From Pseudomonadota bacterium (GTDB lineage: Bacteria > Pseudomonadota > Gammaproteobacteria > Burkholderiales > Burkholderiaceae_B): DNA of 6,519 nucleotides. The translations under genes and the position numbers were made by a program. The stretch is taken from contig JAEYVD010000643.1 in the NCBI GenBank assembly GCA_023432075.1, forward strand, positions 1 through 6,519. The letters are read 5' to 3'. Under the pieces are notes generated by a model, which was not told where the DNA came from, searched no databases, and saw only the letters and a program-made list of their open reading frames with translations. Of the stretch, positions 1-6,100 are shown piece after piece (the first letter of the stretch is position 1; each line of letters begins with the position of its first letter).

Positions 1-89
1 TCCGTCATCGTGCGCTTGCGCAGGGCCAGCAGGAACGGCACGTCTTCTTCGGTGGCGGGCTGGAGCGCCAGATCGGGAGGCAGGTTCAT
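1..89 (-). CDS. GNAT family N-acetyltransferase, N-terminal fragment (runs off the left edge)
   Basis: Only the first 29 codons are in the window. The ATG is at 89-87, and the visible protein begins MNLPPDLALQPATEEDVPF and continues with LLALRKRTMT. The pattern of a short beta strand, then PAT-x-x-D-x-PFL and a helix ending in R-x-x-T-M, is typical of the first strand and helix of GNAT acetyltransferases, which move an acetyl group from acetyl-CoA to an amine. The acetyl-CoA binding motif and the substrate side lie outside the window, so the substrate cannot be judged. No strong ribosome binding site precedes the ATG. The gene is divergent from the hipB-like gene, with 240 bases between the two starts. 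The family call rests on a short stretch and could be wrong. Confidence 0.65.
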   Translation of the reverse strand, partial: MNLPPDLALQPATEEDVPFLLALRKRTMT

Positions 90-152
90 GGTGCGATGCT
101 CAAGGACCGTGGAAACGCGCGCGCCGCCGAATGGCGGGGCGGGGTGTCTGAG

Positions 153-158
153 GTTATA
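153..158 (-). promoter_or_regulatory. Possible -10 element for the GNAT gene
   Basis: Read on the minus strand this is TATAAC, five of six matches to the sigma-70 -10 consensus, in an otherwise GC-rich leader 63 bases upstream of the GNAT start. I see no convincing -35 box at 16-18 bases. A small hairpin (CCGCC-GAAT-GGCGG, 124-137) would lie in the resulting leader. Confidence 0.2.
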
Positions 159-252
159 GATCGGAAGTGGGGGGGACGCTAGCCGTTGCGCAGCGGCGCG
201 TCAGGCGCGGGGGTCATTGGGTCCTGGAATGTTCCGATGCGGTAGAAGCGGT

Positions 253-275
253 GTGAAACGAGTAGTACGCTTCAC
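253..275. promoter_or_regulatory. Candidate operator of the hipB-like gene
   Basis: GTGAAACG (253-260) and CGCTTCAC (268-275) form an inverted repeat with seven of eight matching positions around a 7-base centre. The right arm runs into the proposed -35 box. The half-site recurs downstream: CTTCACA at 270-276 is repeated at 310-316, and GTGA (323-326) again faces TCAC (312-315) across 7 bases. HipB-type antitoxins usually repress their own operon by binding inverted repeats at the promoter, so this cluster is the natural candidate. The sequence differs from the E. coli HipB operator (TATCC-N8-GGATA), so the assignment is an inference from position and symmetry. Confidence 0.35.
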
Positions 276-299
276 AAAGGTGCCTGTTGGCGATAAATT
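271..299 (+). promoter_or_regulatory. Probable sigma-70 promoter of the hipB-like gene
   Basis: TTCACA (271-276, five of six to TTGACA) and TAAATT (294-299, four of six to TATAAT) are 17 bases apart, giving an expected transcript start near 306 and a leader of about 24 bases before the ATG at 330. A second -10-like hexamer, TATACT (306-311), has only a poor -35 partner and is a weaker alternative. The stretch is AT-rich compared with the rest of the window. Confidence 0.4.
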
Positions 300-329
300 G
301 ATACCTATACTTCACATTTCCGGTGATCT

Positions 330-626
330 ATGACTGCTGACATGAAGGACCCGCTGATTGGCGCGCTGGTGAAGGCCCGGCGTGACCGCAAGTACACCCA
401 GGCGCATCTCGCGGAGCTTGCAGGGATCAGCCGACGGGCATTGGTGGCCATAGAAGGCGGTGGCGATTGCAATGTCTCCACGTTGCGCCGCCTTATGCGA
501 GTCCTGGACCTGGAGTTGAAGGTCGTCCCGGCAGAATACGCGCCGCCCACGCTGGAAGACGTGTTCGCTGAAAATGAAATGGCGTATCGCCGCTCGCGCG
601 ATGTCGGTGTACGCGCCTCGCGATAA
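330..626 (+). CDS. HipB-like antitoxin / XRE-family DNA-binding regulator
   Basis: This 98-residue protein carries a Cro/C1-type helix-turn-helix domain over roughly residues 8-62. The helices read YTQAHLAELAGIS (22-34) followed by the recognition helix RRALVAIEGG (35-44) and NVSTLRRLMRVLDLEL (48-63). The tail PPTLEDVFAENE (72-83) resembles the C-terminus of HipB antitoxins that sit directly upstream of hipA. Such proteins bind the HipA kinase and repress their own operon. The ATG at 330 was chosen as the first start. GGTGA (322-326) lies only 3 bases before it, so the Met codon at 342 is an alternative. The last 15 or so residues are arginine-rich and unlike the family. They overlap the hipA remnant in another frame and may include sequence changed by the deletion in hipA. 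The domain appears intact, so the protein may still bind DNA even though its toxin partner is broken. Confidence 0.82.
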   Translation: MTADMKDPLIGALVKARRDRKYTQAHLAELAGISRRALVAIEGGGDCNVSTLRRLMRVLDLELKVVPAEYAPPTLEDVFAENEMAYRRSRDVGVRASR

Positions 627-951
627 CCACGGCGACGCCAACGACGGCATGGCGCTTACGCTGGGAGGAACGAAGCGATGGCCAACCGCCGACGCCTTGA
701 AACGGTTAGGCTTGGTCTGCGACGTTTCGTCCGCAAGACAGAATCACTGGCGAAAGCACCTTGGCGCTGCGTTGCTTAAGACCGCTGATTGCGCGGAGGC
801 ATTCGTGTCCGTCAATCAAGATCAGGAGGCGGTGCGCAACATTGGCCGGATGCTCGAGCTCTGGTCGTATGGCATGAAGCCGGTGGACGAGGCGGTCGCG
901 AAGAAGCTGATGCAATGCGCTTACTCTCTTGCTCCTAAGCTTCAGACTTGA
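574..951 (+). pseudogene. hipA-like toxin kinase gene, internally deleted remnant
   Basis: The frame encodes 125 residues where HipA-family Ser/Thr kinases have about 400-440. Residues 13-50, with the hallmark GMALTLGGTKRWP (25-37) and then LKRLGLVC, match what I recall of the C-terminal lobe of one HipA subgroup, where a VYxPRD segment precedes M-A-L-T-L-x-G-x-K-R-W-P. The rest is helical and ends naturally at a TGA. The first residues (MKWRIAARAMSV) resemble the usual HipA start, in which R-A-L-S-V begins the first beta strand. If so, the frame joins the N-terminal tip directly to the C-terminal part near codon 12-14, with the whole ATP-binding and catalytic core lost but the frame kept. 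It starts 53 bases inside the hipB-like gene. Kinase activity is not expected. It could be a dead remnant or an expressed mini-protein that still contacts HipB. The N-terminal match is the less certain half of this reading. Confidence 0.65.
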
Positions 952-2332
952 CTGGCGCAGAGGTCAACATCCCCAACGGCTCCGGCCCGAAGTGCCGCAG
1001 GTTCGGAAACACGGTGCGCAGATCGTCCCGGCTGGCGCCGAACCAGGCGCCCAAATCCGCGCCCAGCTGATCCACCGCTGTCGTGGGCAGCAGGCGGCCG
1101 TTGTCGACGAACCCTGGGCCGTTCAATGCGATCTCCGGGTGGGCGCCGTAGCAGCGCCCGCCGTTGACCGCGCCGCCCATCACGAACTGGTGCCCGCCCC
1201 AGCCGTGGTCCGAGCCGTTGCCGTTGGACCCCAGCGTGCGGCCGAATTCGGATGCCGTGAAGGTGGTGACCTGATCGGCCACCCCCATGTCCGACAGGGA
1301 TTTCTGAAATGCCGCCAGCGCCTGGCCCAGTTCCTTCAGCAAGGCCGGGTGCGTGTCGGACAGGCCCGTGTGGTTGTCATAGCCGTTCTGCGAAACGAAG
1401 AACACCTGCCGCCGTGCGCCCAGCGTGTCGCGGGCCGCGATGATGCGCGCCACGATGCGCAGCTGCTGCGCGAGCGGCGACGAAAAGTCGCCGGGCACCG
1501 CCACGTCGGCCAAGGCGGCGCGCAGGCGCGTGTCGGCTGAGATGGACTGGGCGGCGATGCGCGACATCTCGCGCTCCATCAGGTGTTCGCGCGGCTCGGT
1601 GATCAGTTCACGCAGCAGGGCGGTGCAGGCGCTGGAGCCATACATATCGCGGTGCAGCAGGTCGATCTGCGTCGAACCGTTGATGCCTACGCGATAGCCC
1701 GCCACCTTGCGGCCGGCCAGCAGCACCGTGCTGCCGCCCGCCGTGATGCCGGTGAAGGTGCGGTGCGCGTTCGCGCCCGCGAAGAGATCGGTCAGCCGGC
1801 CCGCCCAGCCCGAGGACGCGCCCTCGGGCGCCAGCGCCTGCCAGACCGACTGCTGGTCGTTGTGTGAGAACAGCTTGGGCGGCAGCGGCACGCGCGCGCC
1901 GATGTATTCGGCCTTGGTGGTGGGCACGATCAGCGGGCCGACGTTCAACAGGGCGGCCAGCTCGCCGCGTTCGTACAGCGGAGCCAGCGGCGCCAGCGCG
2001 GGGGCCAGGGCGAACTGCATGCCGCCCTGCGTGTCCGCCTTGCCGCGCAGCACGGTGGCGCGCAGCGCGTCGCGGGGCAGCGCGATGTCGCCGCGTGCGG
2101 CGGCGTAGGCGCGATATGAGGACGGATCGCAGGGGACCAGCGTGTTGTACGGATCGTTGCCGCCGTACAGGAAGACGCAGACCAGCGCCTTGTACGCGGG
2201 CGGGGCGGATTGCGCCGCGGCGGCGCCGATCGCGGCCAGGTTCAGCGCCAGCGGAGCGGCGCCGCGGGTTGCGCCCAGCGCCAGGGCGCGCAGGAGAAAG
2301 TTGCGGCGGTCGAGGCCTTGGCGGTCTGTCAT
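935..2332 (-). CDS. DUF1501 family protein with Tat signal (sulfatase-like fold)
   Basis: The product has 465 residues, a normal length for DUF1501. A twin-arginine export signal opens it: DRRNFLL (8-14), a hydrophobic stretch rich in Ala and Leu to about residue 40, and a likely cleavage near AAAAQ-SA (37-43). This indicates export of the folded protein to the periplasm. Family motifs follow in order: FLYGGNDPYN (54-63), FSHNDQQSVW (155-164), NGYDNH (316-321), SEFGRT (361-366) and DHGWGGHQF (375-383). The DUF1501 family is placed in the alkaline phosphatase/sulfatase superfamily; the conserved Asn, Asp and His residues are consistent with a metal site, but no substrate is known to me. The ATG at 2332-2330 overlaps the TGA of the DUF1800 gene (ATGA), which points to coupled translation and joint function. 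The frame stays open upstream to 2845, but that part lies within the DUF1800 gene and the Tat signal marks the true start. The 3' end overlaps the hipA remnant on the other strand by 17 bases. Confidence 0.93.
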   Translation of the reverse strand: MTDRQGLDRRNFLLRALALGATRGAAPLALNLAAIGAAAAQSAPPAYKALVCVFLYGGNDPYNTLVPCDPSSYRAYAAARGDIALPRDALRATVLRGKADTQGGMQFALAPALAPLAPLYERGELAALLNVGPLIVPTTKAEYIGARVPLPPKLFSHNDQQSVWQALAPEGASSGWAGRLTDLFAGANAHRTFTGITAGGSTVLLAGRKVAGYRVGINGSTQIDLLHRDMYGSSACTALLRELITEPREHLMEREMSRIAAQSISADTRLRAALADVAVPGDFSSPLAQQLRIVARIIAARDTLGARRQVFFVSQNGYDNHTGLSDTHPALLKELGQALAAFQKSLSDMGVADQVTTFTASEFGRTLGSNGNGSDHGWGGHQFVMGGAVNGGRCYGAHPEIALNGPGFVDNGRLLPTTAVDQLGADLGAWFGASRDDLRTVFPNLRHFGPEPLGMLTSAPVKSEA

Positions 2333-3879
2333 TTTTGCACCAGGTATTCCGGGGTGGCCGCCACCAGCATGATGGCGGCGCGGACCCGGTCGCGCGGGCG
2401 GTCCGGCGGCAGCGTCGCCACGGCGTTGGCAATGGTGGCCGCCGTGCGCGCGCTGAAGGCGTCGCCCGCCAGCAGCAGCACCACGCGCGCCACCAGCGCC
2501 TCGGGGTCCTTGGCCAGCGCGATCTCGGGCGTATAGGCGGTCTGCAGGTCCTCCCAACCGCGGTCGACATAGATGGCCAGGAAATTCAAATAGCCCGCGA
2601 TGCTGGTTTCGTCGGTGATCTGCAGCTCCGGCGCAACCAGATGGCGCCGCGCAAGCTCGGTGACGGGCGGCACGTAGCGCGGCCGGAAGAAGTTGAACAC
2701 CGACGGCGACCGCATCGGGCTCTGCGCCAGCCGGATCGTGTTGTCGGTCGTGTCGGGCATGGCCCATTCGCCGTTGGTCGAATCCGCCCCGAACGCGCGA
2801 GCCCATCCCGAAAAGCGCAGGATCGGCTCGCGCACCTTGCCCCAATAGGGCGAATTCAGGTCCGGCTGGCGCGCCTCCGGGTCCAGCAGGATCGCGCGCA
2901 CCACGGCCTTCAGATTGCCGCGCTGGCCTTTCCCGTCGTCATTGAACACGGCCGACACGCGGCCCACGTACGCGGGACTGGGATTGCTGGTCACCATGCG
3001 CTGGATGAGCTGCATGCCGATGAAGGGCCCCACGTTCGGATGGGCGCTGATGACCTCCATGGCGCGCTTGAGCGACAGATGGCCATCCGTGCCGGGCGGG
3101 ATGGCCGCGCCCAGAAAGCGCTTCTCCGCCATCGAGTGCAACGCGTTGTTCAGCGCCATGGGGCGGCGGTGAAACTCCACGTCCGTTTCCGGTCCGTTGA
3201 TGTCCCAGCCGGTGAAGACCTTGGCCAGCCCCTGCACGTCGGCATTGGTGTAGGTTTCCACGGGTGCGCCGTTGACGAGCTTCACGGTGCCGTCCTGCTC
3301 CAGCGCCAGCAGGCCGATGCTGAACAGCTGCATCACCTCGCGCGCGTAATTTTCGTCGGGATGGCGGCCTGTCCTGGGGTCTTCCTTGCGGTTGCCGCGA
3401 TAGGTCAGCATGCAGCCCATCGACAGGTTCTGCGTCACCGCGGTCAGCAGGCCCTGGTAATTGCCCAGGGCGTGCCTGGCCAGCAGATCCATGAAACCGG
3501 CCGCGCCGAAGAGCGGCCACGACGCCGTGATGGCGGACACGCCGACGACGAAGATCTCCGACAGCGAAAACGCGACCCGCGTGCGCACCTGATCGGGCGC
3601 GCTGATGAACTTGCGCCATAGCGTGGATTCCAGCGGCGCATTGATGCCGTTGCCCTTGAAGGCCTCGGTGTTCCGGTTCTTCTGGAGCAGCCAGTCGAAA
3701 TGCGTCTGTGACGGCGGCATCTCCAGCTGGGCGTCCAGCCAGGCGGCATAGCCGACCCGCACGACGGCGTCGATGTCGGCCGGCGTGGGGCCGAAGGTGG
3801 CCTGCGCCAGAAAGCGCGAGGCCTGGCCGGGAGTCGGGGGGGCGGGCTGCTGCGCAGCCGCTGACGATGTAGCGGACAT
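2329..3879 (-). CDS. DUF1800 family protein
   Basis: The product has 516 residues and all the landmarks of DUF1800: SRFLAQATFGPT near the start (21-32), GYAAWLDAQ (43-51), a helical region with VAFSLSEIFVV (102-112), the signature DENYAREVMQLFSIGLL (175-191), DVQGLAKVFTGW (214-225), AEKRFLG (251-257), FIGMQLIQRMV (286-296), and SPSVFNFFRPRYVPP (391-405). The family has no established biochemical function. It is frequently encoded next to DUF1501, as here. The ATG at 3879 is preceded by GAGGTG (3893-3888 on the minus strand). The N-terminus MSATSSAAAQQPAPPTPG is Ala/Pro-rich and has no hydrophobic core or twin arginine, so no export signal is visible, unlike the DUF1501 partner. The protein may stay in the cytoplasm, travel with the Tat partner, or have a misjudged start. 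It is the first gene of the two-gene unit. Confidence 0.93.
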   Translation of the reverse strand: MSATSSAAAQQPAPPTPGQASRFLAQATFGPTPADIDAVVRVGYAAWLDAQLEMPPSQTHFDWLLQKNRNTEAFKGNGINAPLESTLWRKFISAPDQVRTRVAFSLSEIFVVGVSAITASWPLFGAAGFMDLLARHALGNYQGLLTAVTQNLSMGCMLTYRGNRKEDPRTGRHPDENYAREVMQLFSIGLLALEQDGTVKLVNGAPVETYTNADVQGLAKVFTGWDINGPETDVEFHRRPMALNNALHSMAEKRFLGAAIPPGTDGHLSLKRAMEVISAHPNVGPFIGMQLIQRMVTSNPSPAYVGRVSAVFNDDGKGQRGNLKAVVRAILLDPEARQPDLNSPYWGKVREPILRFSGWARAFGADSTNGEWAMPDTTDNTIRLAQSPMRSPSVFNFFRPRYVPPVTELARRHLVAPELQITDETSIAGYLNFLAIYVDRGWEDLQTAYTPEIALAKDPEALVARVVLLLAGDAFSARTAATIANAVATLPPDRPRDRVRAAIMLVAATPEYLVQK

Positions 3880-3887
3880 GCGCCAGA

Positions 3888-3893
3888 CACCTC
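3888..3893 (-). promoter_or_regulatory. Ribosome binding site of the DUF1800 gene
   Basis: GAGGTG on the minus strand, with GAGG ending 10 bases before the ATG at 3879. It supports this start, the first available in the frame, despite the missing signal peptide. Confidence 0.5.
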
Positions 3894-3910
3894 GTCGAAT
3901 GTGAAAACCT

Positions 3911-3946
3911 ACGGTACTAAAAGCCCGCCGGGGGCTTCAATACCGT
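3911..3946. repeat. Compound inverted repeat between the SDR and DUF1800 genes
   Basis: Two nested arms share nearly the same centre. The outer pair is ACGGTA (3911-3916) with TACCGT (3941-3946). The inner pair is AAGCCC (3921-3926) with GGGCTT (3932-3937) around a 5-base centre. The strands between the arms are 4 and 3 bases long, so the whole can fold as one 36-base hairpin with an internal loop. It lies in the 119-base gap upstream of DUF1800 and downstream of the SDR gene. A weak promoter-like pair (TTGAAG at 3940-3935, TACCGT at 3916-3911, minus strand) lies inside it. Confidence 0.6.
3919..3937 (-). terminator. Probable rho-independent terminator after the SDR gene
   Basis: On the minus strand the SDR transcript would read AAGCCC-CCGGC-GGGCTTTTAG: a 6-bp, mostly GC stem, a 5-base loop, and a run of four T that begins in the stem. 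It starts about 60 bases after the SDR stop codon. The T tract is short, so termination may be partial. The position between two same-strand units supports the call. Confidence 0.45.
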
Positions 3947-3998
3947 CATTCGGACGAGGGACTACGCCAAACGCATGAGGCCGGCAACCCTTCGCGCG

Positions 3999-4703
3999 TC
4001 ACACGGAGCGCGTGATGCCGCCGTCGATGCGGATGTTCTGGCCGGTGATGTAGGACGATGCGCTCGACGCCAGGAACGCGATCAGGTCCGCCACCTCTTG
4101 CGCCGTGCCGTAGCGGCCCATGGGAATGCGCACGCGGCGGTCTTCCTTTTCGGGCAGGCTGTCGATGAAGCCGGGCAGCACGTTGTTCATGCGCACGTTG
4201 TGCTGCGCGTACTCGTCCGTGAACACCTTGGTGAAGGCGGCCAGCCCGGCGCGGAACACGCCCGACGTCGGAAACAGCGCTTCCGGCTCGAAGGTGGCGT
4301 AGGTGGAGATGTTGACGATGGCGCCGGATTGCTGCTGCTTCATCACCGGCGCCACCAGGCGGGTGATGCGCACCACGTTCAGCAAATAGAACTCCATGCC
4401 CAGGTGCCAGTCGTCGTCGCTGAGTTCCAGCAGCGGGCCCTTGGGGCCGTGTCCGGCGCTATTGACCACCGCGTCGACGCGGCCCCACTTTTGCAGGGTG
4501 GCGTCCACCAGGCGCGACAGGTCTTCGGGCGAGCGGTTCGAGCCGGTGACGCCCAGACCGCCCAGTTCCTGCGCCAGCGCCGCGCCCTTGCCGGACGACG
4601 ACAGGATGGCCACGCGATATCCGTCCGCCGCCAACTTGCGCGCCGCCGCCGCACCCATGCCGCTGCCGGCAGCCGTGAGGATCGCCACTTTTTCCGTGCT
4701 CAT
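3999..4703 (-). CDS. SDR family oxidoreductase, divergent active site
   Basis: The product has 234 residues, a usual size for a classical short-chain dehydrogenase. The Rossmann cofactor loop is TAAGSGMG (10-17), matching T-G-x3-G-x-G with Ala in place of the first Gly. NSAG (81-84) replaces NNAG, NIS (131-133) holds the usual Ser, and YITGQNIRIDGG (218-229) is the standard C-terminal strand. The catalytic YxxxK is absent: by alignment on the following A-G-L, the Tyr and Lys positions are Ser147 and Arg151 in FPTSGVFRAGL. I recall a subgroup of proteobacterial SDRs with this change and with a similar ending (P-G-F-I-D-S-L-P-E-K and GGITRSV). So this is probably a real family trait, and the protein may have lost or altered dehydrogenase activity. 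The start at 4703 was chosen because GGAG lies 5 bases upstream and the first beta strand begins at residue 5. The frame continues upstream only as noncoding overlap. Substrate unknown. Confidence 0.92.
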   Translation of the reverse strand: MSTEKVAILTAAGSGMGAAAARKLAADGYRVAILSSSGKGAALAQELGGLGVTGSNRSPEDLSRLVDATLQKWGRVDAVVNSAGHGPKGPLLELSDDDWHLGMEFYLLNVVRITRLVAPVMKQQQSGAIVNISTYATFEPEALFPTSGVFRAGLAAFTKVFTDEYAQHNVRMNNVLPGFIDSLPEKEDRRVRIPMGRYGTAQEVADLIAFLASSASSYITGQNIRIDGGITRSV

Positions 4704-4709
4704 GCTCGC

Positions 4710-4720
4710 TCCAGTCTGGA
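4710..4720. promoter_or_regulatory. Short palindrome over the SDR ribosome binding site
   Basis: TCCAG-T-CTGGA is a perfect 5-bp inverted repeat with a 1-base centre. On the minus strand its GGAG (4712-4709) is the likely Shine-Dalgarno sequence. It could be an operator half or chance; the arm is too short to decide. Confidence 0.2.
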
Positions 4721-4734
4721 ATTCGGGATCGGCC

Positions 4735-4740
4735 ATTGTA
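4735..4740 (-). promoter_or_regulatory. Possible -10 element of the SDR gene
   Basis: TACAAT on the minus strand matches five of six bases of the sigma-70 -10 consensus and would start a transcript with a leader of about 25 bases before the SDR ATG. The -35 region at 16-18 bases is GC-rich and poor, so an activator or an extended contact would be needed. It suggests the SDR gene can be transcribed apart from the gene upstream. Confidence 0.3.
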
Positions 4741-4783
4741 GGGGTGGGCATGCGCCGCGCACAGCACCTGCACGGGGGCGCGT

Positions 4784-6100
4784 CTACGGTTTGGGCGCCA
4801 CGCGCCAGACCACATTGCCGACGTCGTCCGCCACTAGCAGGCCGCCCTGCTTGTCGATCGCCACGCCCACCGGCCGGCCCTGCGCCTGGCCGTTCGCGTC
4901 TAGAAAGCCGGTGAGCACGTCCTTGGCCGGCCCGCCGGGCTGGTTCTGGTCGAAGGGCACGAAGATCACCTTGTAGCCGCTGCGCGGATCGCGGTTCCAC
5001 GAGCCGTGCTGGCCCACGAACATGCCGTGCGCGTAGGGCTCGGGCAACGTGGTCCCGCCCGACCACGCCAGGCCGAGCGACGCGGTGTGCGGGCCCAGCG
5101 CGTAATCGGGCACGATGGCCTGCGCGACGAGATCGGGCCGCGGCGGCTGCACGCGCGTATCGACGTGCTGGCCGAAGTAGCTGTACGGCCAGCCATAGAA
5201 GCCGCCGTCGCGCACCGAGGTCATGTAGTCCGGCACCAGGTCGCTGCCCAGCTCGTCGCGCTCGTTGACGGCCGTCCAGAGCGTCTTGCCGTCCGGCGCC
5301 CAGGCCATGCCGACCGGATTGCGCAGCCCCGTGGCGTAGCGCCGCTTTTGCCCGCTGGCCACGTCCAGCTCCCAGATGGCGGCGCGGCCTTCCTCGATGT
5401 CCATGCCGTTTTCGCCCACGTTGCTATTGGACCCCACGGACACATACAGGCGGGAGCCGTCCGGGCTGGCGATGAGGTTCTTGGTCCAGTGGTGGTTCAG
5501 GCCGGCGGGCAGGTCGGTGACCTTGACGCCGGGCGCCGTGATGTGCGTCTGGCCTGGCTCGAAGGGAAAGCGCACGACGGCGTCGGCATTCGCGACATAA
5601 AGCTGGCCGCCGACGAGCGCCATGCCGAACGGTGAATTCAATCCTTCCAGCAGCGTCGAGCGCGTTTCGGCGACGCCGTCGTGATCGGCATCGCGCAGCA
5701 GCGTGATGCGGTTGGCGCTGTCAGTCTTGGCGCCCGCGCGTTTCATTACCAGGCCGGCGGCCCATTGCTTGATGCCGCCCGGCGCGTCTTCGGGCTTGGG
5801 CGGCGCGTTGGTCTCGGCGACCAGCACGTCGCCGTTGGGCAGCACGTACAGCCAGCGCGGATGGTCCAACCCGGTTGCGAACGCCGTCACCGTCAAGCCG
5901 TCCGCGGGCTGCGGCTGTGCGCCAGGCTTCCAGCCCACGGCCTTGGCCGTGTTCACCGTGGGGATGAGCGTGGTGTTGGGGGGCGGCAACTGAGGCGTGG
6001 GCCCCATGCCGGCTTCGACGGGCAGCTTGGCGACCTCGCCGCAGGCGCTGAGCAACGTCAGCGCCAGGACGGCCGCCAGCGCGAAACGCAGGTTGACCAT
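4784..6100 (-). CDS. PQQ-dependent sugar dehydrogenase family lipoprotein (sorbosone dehydrogenase-like)
   Basis: The product has 438 residues. Its N-terminus is a lipoprotein signal: a short basic start, a hydrophobic core, and the lipobox LSAC with the lipidated Cys at residue 20. Gly at the next position would favour outer-membrane sorting by the E. coli rule. A Pro-rich linker (about 31-48) leads into a beta-propeller. The repeats show as [17 protein letters not shown] (80-96), [17 protein letters not shown] (155-171), [13 protein letters not shown] (212-224), [16 protein letters not shown] (260-275) and [18 protein letters not shown] (408-425). His204 in NHHWTKNL (202-209) and Arg260 in GLRNP fit the catalytic His and PQQ-contacting Arg of soluble glucose dehydrogenases. 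DADHDG (137-142) is a Ca-binding-type loop. Members oxidise aldoses or related compounds in the periplasm with PQQ; the substrate here cannot be read. There are no PQQ synthesis genes in the window. It lies 47 bases after the stress-protein gene and 80 before the SDR gene. Confidence 0.88.
   Translation of the reverse strand: MVNLRFALAAVLALTLLSACGEVAKLPVEAGMGPTPQLPPPNTTLIPTVNTAKAVGWKPGAQPQPADGLTVTAFATGLDHPRWLYVLPNGDVLVAETNAPPKPEDAPGGIKQWAAGLVMKRAGAKTDSANRITLLRDADHDGVAETRSTLLEGLNSPFGMALVGGQLYVANADAVVRFPFEPGQTHITAPGVKVTDLPAGLNHHWTKNLIASPDGSRLYVSVGSNSNVGENGMDIEEGRAAIWELDVASGQKRRYATGLRNPVGMAWAPDGKTLWTAVNERDELGSDLVPDYMTSVRDGGFYGWPYSYFGQHVDTRVQPPRPDLVAQAIVPDYALGPHTASLGLAWSGGTTLPEPYAHGMFVGQHGSWNRDPRSGYKVIFVPFDQNQPGGPAKDVLTGFLDANGQAQGRPVGVAIDKQGGLLVADDVGNVVWRVAPKP

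Noticed and set aside
182..197. GCCGTTGCGCAGCGGC, a near-perfect inverted repeat in the GNAT/hipB intergenic region
   Set aside because: It has no T tract and is built from GC-rich bases in which such symmetry is common; no link to a promoter or a known binding motif can be shown.
226..235. GGAA-TG-TTCC small palindrome upstream of the hipB promoter
   Set aside because: The arms are only 4 bases, no second copy is seen, and it matches no operator that I can name.
287..311. TTGGCG / TATACT as the hipB promoter
   Set aside because: The spacing is 13 bases, too short for sigma-70; the TTCACA / TAAATT pair with 17 bases is better.
2333..2845. In-frame upstream extension of the DUF1501 frame
   Set aside because: It lies wholly within the DUF1800 gene, reads as shadow sequence, and would bury the Tat signal that begins at the 2332 start.
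1864..3621. A 585-codon open frame on the plus strand antisense to the DUF1800-DUF1501 pair
   Set aside because: Its product is Arg/Ala/His-rich low-complexity sequence of the kind expected opposite GC-rich genes, with no family resemblance. The minus-strand genes have full sets of family motifs.
4741..4783. GC-rich symmetric stretch after the PQQ enzyme stop codon as a terminator
   Set aside because: Short self-complementary pieces such as TGCGC-C-GCGCA exist, but the loop is too small and no T tract follows on the minus strand.
4704..5066. In-frame upstream extension of the SDR frame
   Set aside because: It runs through the 80-base gap into the 3' part of the PQQ enzyme gene and has no SDR-like sequence; a good ribosome binding site precedes the ATG at 4703.
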